NCBI GenBank assembly: GCA_951799405.1
Contig: OX637339.1
Span: 6,510,001 to 6,574,000, forward strand
Length of the DNA: 64,000 nt
Source: Agapetus fuscipes
Taxonomy: Eukaryota; Arthropoda; Insecta; Trichoptera; Glossosomatidae
Reading direction: 5' to 3'
Under the pieces are notes generated by a model. The model saw only the letters and a list, made by a program, of their open reading frames with translations, was not told where the DNA came from and made no database searches. This document shows, piece after piece, positions 1 to 9,811 of this stretch (position 1 is the first letter of the stretch; every line of letters begins with the position of its first letter). Position numbers and translations under genes: made by a program.

Positions 1-317
1 AAGAGTTCGTATATGTTTTTACCTTTGATTGCCGTTCACATAACCCAGATTCTCTTCTTTCGGACGACTCCTAAGAAGAGTATGTGGACGGCAATGCTCG
101 CTATAAGTGGGTTGCCGCCCGACAGTGTAAACATTATACAGCAACTGTTGCAGTCTATCGGGATCATATTGGAAGATGCGTGTGTGTATGTGTTCACTAT
201 AGCTATTGTACAAACTGCTTGGAGAAGCTTTTCCCAGTAATCTCAAGTATTGAAGGCCTAAAACCATTTCTATTTTAAATTTTCACTCCACTTACAAGGT
301 GGGAGAATAGACTCTGT
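1..317. other. No supported gene
   Basis: Short open frames exist on both strands, but none has recognisable motifs or splice context. One plus frame (84-278) contains a basic, Cys-rich peptide that could be an exon remnant; I could not assign it. Confidence 0.3.
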
Positions 318-437
318 TAGACAACAAATTGTGATGTCGCATGACCTGATTGCTAGGCAAAAAGCAAATATTTTTTTGTTATTGGTTGCTAAGAATCGTT
401 GTCACATTTCCATGTGGCATTCCCACCAAGAAAAAAA
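318..437 (+). repeat. Degenerate copy of the GGCCGGGTTGCT repeat family
   Basis: The copy shows the family order: a GACAAAATTGTGACGTC-like start, a degraded GGCCGGGTTGCT core, a TTGGTTGCTAAG block, and a CCGAGAAAAAA end. Better copies lie at 15751, 22983, 26443, 31161, 41417 and 56829. Confidence 0.5.
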
Positions 438-1767
438 ATATATTTTCTAACTTGTGCGTTCATTCTTTCAAGTGGGAGCATGTTCTATTTGTAGCTTTTT
501 TATCGGTGGACATTTTGCTTTTCAAGGCTGATTTTTAAAGTTGCCAACAGTAAACGAACGCAAACATCACCTAGTCACTTTGATAACCAGCCTTGGAAAT
601 GCTTTCTGCTCTTGAAAGCGAATCGTCGGCATATAGAAAAGCTGCAAATAGAATATGGTCAGTTGAAACTAAGTTCCTTCTCATTCATATGCCATATTCA
701 AATTGTCTTTTTCGTCTTTTATCTTGTCTTTTCCTTGAAGACGCTATATCATATTGTGTGTAAGTTTTGATTGAAAATCCTTAACATATTATTTTCAAAC
801 TAGTCCAAGAAATGAACAGACTTGAAGTGATAAAGATTAACAGAAATTCTCATATATGCGGCTAGAAAGAGAAGATGAATGTATCAATTGGTCCTCGAAT
901 CCTAGGAGAAGAATGATTTTAAAATAATGTTCCATAATAGACTCGACTATCTGCATAATTTTGGATTGAAGTTATGACTCCCTGTCTCACCCCTAGACCG
1001 GCCAAATGACATCATTTTTCCCCCTAAACTTTAAATGTGCTGAGTCCATTCACTATAAAATATAGAATAAGTTAAATTGTATGTACAATTGCAATGTTTT
1101 TTATTTAACTTTTAATTGCTCTAATAAGGAAAGGGGTACTAATAATTAATGTTAAAATTGAAAAGTGACGTACTCATATTATTATAGTGTTTTTTTTGTG
1201 TATTAAGGCTCAATAAAAATGAAGATGGTTAGTGAAAGAAACTGGATAAGGGGCCAGCGAAACGCCCAGAAACCAAAAACTTGATTTTTCAAGCAAACAG
1301 TTTTCAAATTGAACTTGTAGTGTCTCACTTTTCAATGTAAATTACATTTACTCAATGTTTAGTGTTAACTCTATCAAATTTGAATACCTATAAATTTAAC
1401 ACAACTTTTTAACGAGATGAAATTCATATTTGTTAACCAAGTTATATCTGTCCCTATTCATTGGTGTAAATTAAGATAGAAAACTAAAATTCCAAATATT
1501 TTTGATGTCAACATTATATCATTGTTAAGTCACTACAGAAAGCTCTGTCTTTAAAAGTGTAATTATAGTTGGATATCAAGAAAATATCACCATATGTATT
1601 AATCTATTTTTAAATGCTATACACAAAAGTAAAGAGTATTTTTTTACCTACCCTTTCAATTATGAGAATGTGTTGAAACTTCTTTGTGATGAAGATATTG
1701 AGGTCACGGCGTCTGTAAAGTGGAATTTTGTATTAACATCATCGCCTAGCTGTCAGTCCGCCATATA
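438..1767. other. AT-rich non-coding sequence
   Basis: Roughly 1.3 kb with no open frame of note, no recognised repeat and no splice-flanked coding segment. Confidence 0.5.
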
Positions 1768-2175
1768 CGGTTGATAGCTCAGTTGGTAGAACGCTCAGGT
1801 TCAAAGCCAGATGGCTAGAGTTCGATCCACATCAAGAGTGTCAAATGATTTCCCATTTCAGTGTTTATTTCAAACGCAAAATCTTTACCCCAAATATAAA
1901 CATTAAATAAACTCCCCTCGATCAGGTAAATAAAAAAAAATTTACTCGCTGCAAGCGCTGTCGTATCTTCCATACATTTTTTGATACACGCAATCTGTGA
2001 AGGTTTTATACTCGGAGTAAAAAATGAGGGAAGAAACCCTTTCAAGTGAAGTAGTTTAGTAAGGCTGCCCACTTACCTATGGAAATAAATAAGTTCCACT
2101 CTTGGCATGCGTCAACGAAGTTGTTGCAATGAAGTTGTACTATATGTGTAGCTTCCTTGGGTTTTGTTTGCCTGG
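1768..2175 (+). repeat. tRNA-derived SINE, interrupted by a MITE
   Basis: The head resembles a tRNA gene: an A-box-like TAGCTCAGTTGG followed about 40 bases later by a B-box-like GTTCGATCC. The body then shares the GTTTATTTCAAAC segment and the AAATAAATAAGTTCCACTC and ACTATATGTGTAGCTT blocks with the copies at 39641 and 15440. A palindromic MITE (1904-2010) splits the body, so the SINE is the older element. Confidence 0.75.
1904..2010. mobile_element. Palindromic MITE (ACTCCCCTCGAT family)
   Basis: The left end carries AAACTCCCCTCGAT followed by GTAAATA. The right end is a diverged inverted copy (ACGCAATCTGTGAAGGTTTATA-like). Sister copies at 3775, 30832, 49782 and 60149 define the family. 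It is nested in a SINE. Confidence 0.6.
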
Positions 2176-2538
2176 AATGTATGCATTACCTGTAAAATAA
2201 TTTTATCTAATACAACATCCACATTACTACCGCAGTGACCTTTAAAATCCCCTCTATCTTGGTAAAGTAAACAAGTTTGTGTTTACTTAAAAATACAACA
2301 TAATGTAAGACAAGTGTTTCTTGATATTTTGCTTATTTGATTGAGAATGTCTGAAGTTGTGAAATGCATTTATTTTTGTTAGTGAGGTAGATATCACGTC
2401 AGTTTATAATTTGAATCAATTCATGGGTTGATTTTTCAAAAGCAAGAACAGTTATATTGTGTCAAATATGAGTCGTATAAAGTGAAAGACAGTAATCTAT
2501 GATTTTTCCAAATATTAGAAAATACATGTAAACAAAGA

Positions 2539-2783
2539 TCTAATCTAAGCTGCAAAGATATATATCATTTAAGATTTATAATTAATGCATTCCCACAAGC
2601 AGGTATGTATAATTTCGCGCTAACACATGCCGCATGTGGACCTACAATATAAAAACCCAATCTCAAATAAACATAAGCCTTGCAACTCTTGCCGTCCTTC
2701 CCTGAAACAGGGGTGACATTGGCAAAGTGAACCATTTTTTACAGTATGGGTGTTCAGCCACATAACAACCTATAAGTCAACCT
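2539..2783 (-). repeat. Abundant SINE-like repeat (CAACTTAGATTA-tailed family)
   Basis: Read on the minus strand it has the full family order: TAGGTTG..ATG start, a GTTCACTTTGCCAATGTCAC block, CCCTGTTTCAGGGA, a GCATGTG segment, and an end at GCTTAGATTAGAT. About 250 bp. See the finding on this family. Confidence 0.7.
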
Positions 2784-2836
2784 ATAGCTCATTTTTGGAA
2801 AAAAAATGTATATTACTGTTTTTGATTCTATTTGTT

Positions 2837-3125
2837 ATGGGGCTTCCACACGCTTGCCAACCCATCACAAGTCAAGTGCACAGTGTGTCGTCTAGAACAT
2901 GCTAGCTGGACAAAATTTTGTCTAATGGACTAATTTTGTCCACCTAGCATGTTCTAGACGACACACTGTGCGCTTGGCTACAACCCAAGCGCACAGTGTG
3001 TCGTCTAGAACATGCTAGCTGGACAAAATTAGTCCATTAGACAAAATTTTGTCCAGCTAGCATGTTCTAGACGACACACTGTGCGCTTGACTTGTGATGG
3101 GTTGGCAAGCGTGTGGAAGCCCCAT
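2837..3125. mobile_element. Nested-palindrome foldback element
   Basis: Outer inverted repeats begin ATGGGGCTTCCACACGCTTG and end with its reverse complement. The interior holds four copies of a CACAGTGTGTCGTCTAGAAC module in alternating orientation, joined by GGACAAAATT-type spacers that are themselves complementary. The whole 289 bp folds on itself almost perfectly. There is no coding capacity and no clear target duplication. I read it as a foldback or MITE-type DNA element. Confidence 0.85.
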
Positions 3126-3774
3126 CACAAAATTCTGACAATAGCCATTCAAATTGTATTCATCGATTGTAAAATCTACCAGAACGAAATCTATTTATTT
3201 TGTAGAAAGTCTACCTTCAATACTATTTCCTGATTGATTTTATCTTAAATAAAATAAATGACCATAATTTTTACTAATGATTATATTTTTATACTTACCT
3301 ACCTATATTTTTTTGTATTTCCTAGTTTACAAAAATATTTATTTTCATCTCTTGGCACTGTTTACAATGTTATTGTACAGTAAAAATGTCTACAATTAAT
3401 TTTAATTTCCATTTTTTTGTCATTTGCTTGATCACATCTGAATGTACAAATTACAATGTTGCCAAATATAATAAAAACATTTGAAATCTAATCTTGTTCT
3501 GTTTCGTCGTCGTTTCCCGCGAGGTATTCCATGAGCTGCCACCAGTCTGGCTGAAATATTCCAATCAAGGCGAGTCGCCACACTAGAAAACAAAAGCATA
3601 CACGTAGTGTGGGGCATGGAGCGTAATGTATGCAGGTGACAGTTGAATGAGGGAGCTGCTGTGGGGAGGGGCCATCAACGAATAAAATAAATGGGTGTCA
3701 TTTTGTTTCTTAAACACAATCTTTCTATCACCACTTCTTTACCACGAGTTTAAAAAATTACACAAATTTCCTTT
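3126..3774. other. AT-rich non-coding sequence
   Basis: Nothing recognisable apart from a short open frame (3432-3617, minus) with no motif support. Confidence 0.4.
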
Positions 3775-3875
3775 TATCCCATAAATAGAAAAATGTCTGG
3801 AAGATACAACACCTCTGAGTGATTTAGTTTTCATACATTTTTTTCTATTTACACAATCGAGGAGAGTTTATGTAA
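3775..3875. mobile_element. Palindromic MITE (ACTCCCCTCGAT family), 5' worn
   Basis: It contains TAAATAGAAAAATGTCTGG, the internal AGATACAACACCTC segment also present at 49820, and a right end CAATCGAGGAGAGTTTATG. Confidence 0.6.
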
Positions 3876-4116
3876 ACTTCTGTACTTGGGGTACTTATAA
3901 AGCTAGCATATCAAGCTTTTTTTTATCAAAATATAAAATAAGAACCACGAGCGAAAGTAGAGAAAGTAGACTGCTCACTTCATGGCAAACTATCCAACAG
4001 TGATGTTTAACAGGATGGCACCGGTCGTTCAGATTTTCAAAGTAGGTATTCATTACACTCTGTATGCACTATACATATCAGTTTTTGACACCTATTTGTC
4101 CAGTTTAATTGTGACA

Positions 4117-4225
4117 GTGCATTTTCACACAGAATAATTGTTGGCTGGTTTTTCTCACAGTTTTAGATGGGATCGCCGAACGAAGCAAGTAAAAGCGAAC
4201 ATAAATGTCGCCGTGTGAAAAAGGT
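4117..4225. repeat. Short inverted-repeat element (CATTTTCACACAG ends)
   Basis: It starts GTGCATTTTCACACAGAA and ends with an inverted CCGTGTGAAAAAGG. The ends match the family at 40618-41090 and 55037-55201. The interior is diverged. It lies just outside the LTR element. Confidence 0.4.
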
Positions 4226-4260
4226 GTAAAAGCACAGTACTTAAATTAGTTTTTACAGTT

Positions 4261-5302
4261 TATAAGGGATGTGGTAGCAAAAGTCCCTTTTTCCTTAACA
4301 CCGTTATTTATTGCAGTATTGCAGACACAAAATTGCACAATGTTTAAAAGACAAAGATTTATGCAAAGACACAGATTTAAAGCAGTAAATTATACACAAT
4401 GGGTTCGAGTGCAAGATTAATTACGGTCACTGTCCTTGAAAATATGGCTTTATGCACTGGCTTAGAAATATTCGGGGCACTGTGGTTGCGTCGCTTCTGT
4501 ACAGCTGCGTGCCAGATGTGCGAGCGATTCCTTCATGGGAGCACAACAGTTATGTATATGGTCCGAAGCTCACTTTCACTGATTTGAACACTTTGTTGTC
4601 GGTTTACTGACCGAGTAAGTAATTGCAGTTATTCAACACTACCCTGTTAGGGTCATTGACTCACGGAACACACTTTCCTGACACACATCGTAGGAGGGCC
4701 TTGTATATATCCAGGCGCGACTCGGTGGAGGCGTCAGGGGATATACGCTGGGTATTGCGGGAGGAAAGGTATCTCGTTCTGGAGGTATGAGAGGGTGAGC
4801 TTTTAGGGGTGAGAAGTCCTAGTAAAGAAGCTTGCTCGGTCTAGTCGCTCGGGAGGTACAGGAGATGAGCTATAGGGGTGAGAAGTCCTAGTAAAGAAGC
4901 TTGCTCGGCCTAGTTGCTCGGGAGGTATAGGAGGTGAGCTATAGGGGTGAGAAGTCCTAGTAAAGAAGCTTGCTCGGCCTAGTTGCTCGGGAGGTACGGG
5001 GAGGGGTGAACCCAGGGAGTGAGAAGTCCTAGAAAAGAAGCTTGCTCGGCCCTGAAGTTCGGATTGTACTCTGGCTCTTCTGGCTGGTGCAGGCGCTTAT
5101 ATGCAGATTTAGTGATAGTGGAGGTGGTAAAGGTGGAGTCTGAGCGGGATAGGAGGGAGGAATCCGCCCTTAGTGGGATCGTCCAGGAGCTGAGAAACGC
5201 CCTGGCGCCAAGGGTAGCTCCGCCCTTCGAGACCTTGGGGATGCAAGCGTCTGATTTAAAATGTCCCTACGCTATTACATTTAATAATTTCCCTACGCTA
5301 CA
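4261..5302 (-). repeat. 3' LTR of the Gypsy element
   Basis: In element orientation it begins TGTAGCGTAGGG and ends CCCTTATA. It matches 9812-10853 base for base wherever I compared, including the internal tandem repeats. Confidence 0.93.
4790..5060 (-). repeat. 69-bp tandem repeats inside the LTR
   Basis: The marker GAGAAGTCCTAG recurs at 4811, 4880, 4949 and 5021, spacings of 69, 69 and 72. Each unit also carries AAAGAAGCTTGCTCGG and GCTCGGGAGGTA. The other LTR has the same array about 5551 bases further on. Such arrays can act as promoter, enhancer or insulator units in LTRs; the function here is unknown. Confidence 0.9.
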
Positions 5303-5318
5303 GATCTCCCCCTAATAG
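5303..5318 (-). promoter_or_regulatory. Polypurine tract of the Gypsy element
   Basis: On the minus strand the sequence immediately before the 3' LTR is CTATTAGGGGGAGATC, the position and composition expected for the plus-strand primer. Confidence 0.8.
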
Positions 5319-5342
5319 AAGCTTGGTCGTCCCGGCCTGCTT

Positions 5343-8300
5343 CTATTCTTGGCTTGTTGTTGTTTTCTTCTTTGGCCTCCCCCTCTTCCGAATGGGGGTG
5401 ACCGGGGCGGGAACCTCCATCCTATGTCCTTGGTAGGCGGCCAGTGAAGAAGAATGGTACACGCCGAGTGGCGTAGAAGGGTCATCGGTATTTGCGACTT
5501 CGTAGCTCGTAGGCCCATGTTGCTTTAGTATGATGTAAGGCCCATCTCTACGTGGAGCGAACTTTGAGCTGAATCCACGGGCGGCGTTGCTGATCGCGTG
5601 AGTATTTACCCACACGTAGTCACCCGGTTTATACTGCACGCTGGGTCGTCTTCTTTTATCGGCGTATGTCTTGCGTGCAGATTGAAGAGAATCCTGTGTC
5701 TCCCTTGCTAGCTGTAGAGTATCCGCTAGGCGCAAAAGGTACGGTGTGATCTCTGGCACAAAGTTTTCCGCCTCAGCGATGGCTCGTAGGTCCCTGGTGA
5801 CGTCATCTGGAGTTCGTAGCTCTCTGCCGAAGGTCAGGTATGCTGCGCTGTAACCCGTGGTGTCGCAGAGAGCGGTGTTCATGGCGAACCTAATTGCAGG
5901 TAATCTCTCTGGCCAATCCGTGTGTTTTTTCCCGACTAAGATCGCCAGCTGCGACTTCAAGTCCCGATTTTTCCTCTCAACTGGATTCGCTTCAGGATGA
6001 TATACTGCTGTGAAGGAATGCTTGATGTCCAAACAATATGTTATTTGCTGCATCACGGCGCTTACAAACTGCGTTCCGTTGTCGCTTACAAATCGTCGGG
6101 GGGTTCCGTATCTTAAGACAATTTCGTCTATCAGCACTCTCCCGCAGGCTACAGCCGTAGCACTTTCCAATGAAAATAATTCTATCCATCTTGATACAGG
6201 ATCTTCAACGATAAGTATCCAATTTTTCCCGTCTTTTGACGTTGGTAGAGGGCCAAATAGGTCGAATGACACAATTTCAAATCTCTGCGCCGGTGCTGAC
6301 GTTTGTAGTAGACCCGCCGGTTTTAGGTTGGTGGGTTTGTACCTCTGACATTCAACACATTTTTTTACGTAGTCTGCTATATGTGAACGCATCTTGGGCC
6401 AATAATATCGGCTCGCTATCCTGTGTAAGGTCCGTTTGACTCCGTAATGTCCAGCGGTTGCATCGTCATGATATTTGGCCATAACCTCGTTGCGTTCATG
6501 CTCAGGTACGACGAGTTGAGCGTCATCAGTGTCCTGGTCAGGTGAATAACGGTACAGCACTCCACTCATCATCACGTAGCCTTTTGTAGTCCAGAAAAAA
6601 ACGTCTTCGTCTGCGTCAGTTTTTTCGAAGGAGTCAATAATTTTCTTGAGATCAGCGTCCTTCATTTGTTCCTCGCGGATTTCTTTGCTCCCCCTGCCAG
6701 GGACGTCTACAACAATAGTGCAGATCCCGCAAGTCTTTTCACTGTCTACGGCGCAAGGGGGGCGTGATAAACCATCCGCCACGACGTTCGTCCGACCAGG
6801 CAAGTATTTTATCGTTAAATCGTACGACTGTAGTTCCAGTGCCCATCGCGCCAGTCTTCCTGTCGGTGTCTTCAAACTCATGAGCCATTTCAATGCTTGA
6901 TGATCCGTAGACACCGTTATCGGGGTTCCTTCAATATAACCGCGGAACTTCCTCAGCGCGAATACCACGGCTAGAGCTTCGCGCTCAGTGGTGGTATAAT
7001 TTCTCTCAGCTGGGAGTAGCAGCCTGCTGGCATATTCCACTGGGTGTTCATCCGGGCCCTCCCCCTGAACCAAGACTGCCCCCAGAGCGTAATTGCTGGC
7101 GTCTGTCCTGATGGTAAACGGCTTTGTGTCGTCCGCTTGTCTCAACACAGGGGCTTCTGTCAACCTTTTCTTCAGCTCTTCGTATGCCTTTTCTTGCTGT
7201 GAGCCCCATTCCCATCTTGCAGCTTTCTTTGTCAGGTTGCTTAGCGGCTGTGCTACACTCGAAAAGTTCGGAATGAACCGTCGATACCACGAGCATGTTT
7301 GTAGGAACGATTGTACATGCTTTATGTTTCGGAGAGCTGGCATTTTATTTATTGCGGCGACCTTGTCCGGGTCAGTTTCCAATCCCTGGTCTGTGATGAT
7401 ATGGCCCAGGTATTTAATTTTTCCACAAAAAAACTTACACTTTTGCCTATTCGCAAATAGACTGAACACCGTTAGTTTTTGAAACACTTTTTCTAAATCA
7501 CTTAAATGTTTTTCGAAGCTTGACGATAACACGATAATGTCATCAAGGTACACAAGCACATTCACTTCACTTAGGTTCCTCTTGAAACGGTCTAAACACC
7601 GCTGAAAGGTGCTACCAGCCGTTTTTAAACCAAAACACATCGTTTTAAAGCTAAAGGTCCCGAAAGGTGTCACAAAAGCGGTCTTTGGCTGGTCTTCTTT
7701 CCTGACCTTTATTTGCCAGTACCCGTTACGCAGATCGAGTGTCGACATGCAGGCAGTTTTTTTAGCCGCGTGTAGGAGGTCGTCCATTCTAGGAAGCGGA
7801 TATGCATCGGAAACGGTGACAGCATTTAGTTTTCTGTAGTCCACACACACCCGGACGCTTCCATCCTTCTTGGGGACCATAACTACGGGCGCAGCCCAAG
7901 GTGATTCGCATTCCTCGATTATGCCCTTATCCAGCATTTTCGCGAGTTCCTTTCGCAAAACTTCTCGCCTTGCAGGGGATAAGCGGTACGGCGGTACCGC
8001 AACGGGTTGATGGTCTCCAGTATTAATGCGGTGTTCAGCGAAAGCCGTGGGGGGGCCATCTTCTCGGAAAACGTGGTTGTATTTCATCAGTAGCTCTCGC
8101 AGTTGTTTTCTTTGAGGGGGCGTCAAGTTCTGCGCCTCCTCTCCCTGAAGCTCAATACTGGCGATTTGATATCTTGGGATTCTTTTTGGAGACCCGTGCC
8201 GGTACTTTCTAGCAGCCATTTTAGCAGCCTGCAGCTGCGGTGTATCCAGGCGATAGTCTCCGAATACTTCATTCACTTCTTCAGCGTCGTACATGGGGGG

Positions 8301-9722
8301 CGTTACCGGCGTCACACTCCGCGTCCTTTGCCTTTCCGGCGTTGGTGGTATCGGACTGAGCAAAGCCGGTATTTGACTAACGCTGCTAACTGCCAGGGCC
8401 ACGGCTCGATGATCTTCGTCCCAGGTGGTGAAGAATGGCGATGGGCTTGCAAATGAGTTCTCATCTTGGTCTTTTTCCTGAACAAAATCGAAAATCTTCC
8501 CGGGTTCGTCTGCGAAGTGCCATGCTTCTTGCGGCAGGCCTAACATTATCCCCGCTTCCTTGATGAAGTCCACACCCAGTAGAGTTCTTGCTGGTTTTCC
8601 TGGCAAGATGACAAAATCCACGGTGAAAGTTCTCTGTTGGAGTCTTGTTGTCGTTCTGATTTTCTCCAGTTCACATCGACGTTTTCTTCCATCTGCCAAG
8701 ACGACATCTGCGTGGAACTTTTTTCCCTGGTAACCCAATATCTTCAGGTGAGCGTGCAATTGAAATGACGCTACGCTCACTTTTGCACCTGTATCGATGC
8801 ATGCTTCGCCTTTCAGACGACCGACTTCTATAATCACAATCGGACGCGATTGGTCGTGCCCCGCATTAACAGCACAGAAGTCCAGTTTTTTCTCCGGCTT
8901 GTTCTGTAGAGGTCGGCAAGTCGGACACTTGCTTCTGACGATTCCCGGTTTCCCGCAACCGTAGCATGCTAATTTTGGTTGAAGTTCTACTTTTCCCGGC
9001 ACGGCATTCGGTTTTTGGAAAGTATTTGTTCTTTTTCGACAATCTTCCATCACGTGCCCCAGGTTTCCACAGTAGTTGCATCTCGGTTTGGACCCGCCCG
9101 CTTTGTTCTTGAAAAATCCGTCTTTTTTCCGGTTTTCCAATTTTTCTTCTTCAGCACGTTCGACTTCACGGGCTTTTTCCACTAGGTCGGAAAATTTTGT
9201 AACCGAAGCTCTTGATATTTTCCCTCTGATTTTAATATGCAGCATGGCAAATATCATATCAATTTCTTTTGACTCTGGGTCGCTTGGCCTGGGGAGTTCA
9301 GCAAACAAGGCTCGTTTCTTTGTTATGAACACATCCGTGGGTGTATTGGCCTGCTGTTTTTCCGAGAATAGTTGGCCGTATATCTCGTAGGGTTGTCTTT
9401 GGGGGGCGAACCTAGAGCGCAGGGCTGACATCGCCTGGTCCCACGTAGTGACATCTTCCTTGTGTCCTTGCCACCAAATGGAAGCGTCGCCTTCCAGAAG
9501 TAGCGGGAACCCTAGCAGCGCGTTTTCATCACTCATGTTTTCAACTCCCTTGAAGACGGATGCGGTCGCGATGAACGCCTCAACTTCACTGAGGTCCTTT
9601 TTGCCTCCGTATTTCGCCTGGCACGATGAAAACGTGCCCTGCTTTGTGTTGTTTAGCCCAGCTGCTGCAATGGCTGACGCAATCATCTGCGTCATCTGTT
9701 CCTGGGTTATTGAGAACGCCAT
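5343..9722 (-). CDS. gag-pol: Gag-Pol polyprotein of Gypsy-type retrotransposon
   Basis: The single 1459-codon frame encodes the polyprotein that packages, copies and integrates the element. Domains in order: a Gag-like region (about 1-200) with W83 W84; a CCHC zinc knuckle (C215, C218, H223, C228); and a second knuckle (C253, C256, C266) in which the histidine position is isoleucine 261. Aspartic protease follows with D310-T-G-A. Reverse transcriptase (about 585-770) has YLDD at 725-728. RNase H has D874 and D940. Integrase has a zinc-binding site H1085, H1092, C1122, C1125 and the catalytic triad D1154, D1214, E1249 (spacing 35). The C-terminus ends in a basic KRGRPKKK stretch resembling an AT-hook or nuclear signal; no chromodomain is seen. 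Gag and Pol share one frame, so no frameshift is needed. It starts at the first ATG after the leader. No internal stop is present. Confidence 0.95.
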   Translation of the reverse strand: MAFSITQEQMTQMIASAIAAAGLNNTKQGTFSSCQAKYGGKKDLSEVEAFIATASVFKGVENMSDENALLGFPLLLEGDASIWWQGHKEDVTTWDQAMSALRSRFAPQRQPYEIYGQLFSEKQQANTPTDVFITKKRALFAELPRPSDPESKEIDMIFAMLHIKIRGKISRASVTKFSDLVEKAREVERAEEEKLENRKKDGFFKNKAGGSKPRCNYCGNLGHVMEDCRKRTNTFQKPNAVPGKVELQPKLACYGCGKPGIVRSKCPTCRPLQNKPEKKLDFCAVNAGHDQSRPIVIIEVGRLKGEACIDTGAKVSVASFQLHAHLKILGYQGKKFHADVVLADGRKRRCELEKIRTTTRLQQRTFTVDFVILPGKPARTLLGVDFIKEAGIMLGLPQEAWHFADEPGKIFDFVQEKDQDENSFASPSPFFTTWDEDHRAVALAVSSVSQIPALLSPIPPTPERQRTRSVTPVTPPMYDAEEVNEVFGDYRLDTPQLQAAKMAARKYRHGSPKRIPRYQIASIELQGEEAQNLTPPQRKQLRELLMKYNHVFREDGPPTAFAEHRINTGDHQPVAVPPYRLSPARREVLRKELAKMLDKGIIEECESPWAAPVVMVPKKDGSVRVCVDYRKLNAVTVSDAYPLPRMDDLLHAAKKTACMSTLDLRNGYWQIKVRKEDQPKTAFVTPFGTFSFKTMCFGLKTAGSTFQRCLDRFKRNLSEVNVLVYLDDIIVLSSSFEKHLSDLEKVFQKLTVFSLFANRQKCKFFCGKIKYLGHIITDQGLETDPDKVAAINKMPALRNIKHVQSFLQTCSWYRRFIPNFSSVAQPLSNLTKKAARWEWGSQQEKAYEELKKRLTEAPVLRQADDTKPFTIRTDASNYALGAVLVQGEGPDEHPVEYASRLLLPAERNYTTTEREALAVVFALRKFRGYIEGTPITVSTDHQALKWLMSLKTPTGRLARWALELQSYDLTIKYLPGRTNVVADGLSRPPCAVDSEKTCGICTIVVDVPGRGSKEIREEQMKDADLKKIIDSFEKTDADEDVFFWTTKGYVMMSGVLYRYSPDQDTDDAQLVVPEHERNEVMAKYHDDATAGHYGVKRTLHRIASRYYWPKMRSHIADYVKKCVECQRYKPTNLKPAGLLQTSAPAQRFEIVSFDLFGPLPTSKDGKNWILIVEDPVSRWIELFSLESATAVACGRVLIDEIVLRYGTPRRFVSDNGTQFVSAVMQQITYCLDIKHSFTAVYHPEANPVERKNRDLKSQLAILVGKKHTDWPERLPAIRFAMNTALCDTTGYSAAYLTFGRELRTPDDVTRDLRAIAEAENFVPEITPYLLRLADTLQLARETQDSLQSARKTYADKRRRPSVQYKPGDYVWVNTHAISNAARGFSSKFAPRRDGPYIILKQHGPTSYEVANTDDPSTPLGVYHSSSLAAYQGHRMEVPAPVTPIRKRGRPKKKTTTSQE

Positions 9723-9798
9723 GTTCCTTGGGGATCGTCGAATGGCAGCAATTTTCAGGATAATAAATCACTCGTTGGTTTGCGCTCGGGCCAATCAA

Positions 9799-9809
9799 GT
9801 TGGGCGCCA
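9799..9809 (-). promoter_or_regulatory. Primer binding site (tRNA-Lys type)
   Basis: On the minus strand, two bases after the 5' LTR, lies TGGCGCCCAAC, complementary to a tRNA 3' end GGGCGCCA as in Lys-primed insect Gypsy elements. Assignment to tRNA-Lys is from family knowledge. Confidence 0.8.
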
Positions 9810-9811
9810 GT

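Noticed and set aside
84..278. Partial exon with Cys-rich peptide at the window edge
   Set aside because: No splice-site or family support; left as unassigned.
4399..4587. 62-codon frame repeated in both LTRs
   Set aside because: It occurs twice only because the LTRs are identical. It has no motif and lies opposite to element transcription.
6010..6348. Plus-strand frames inside the Gypsy pol region
   Set aside because: Shadows of the 1459-codon minus-strand gene.
9586..9798. Separate small gene at the Gypsy 5' leader
   Set aside because: The frame overlaps the leader and Gag start in another phase and contains no recognisable domain.
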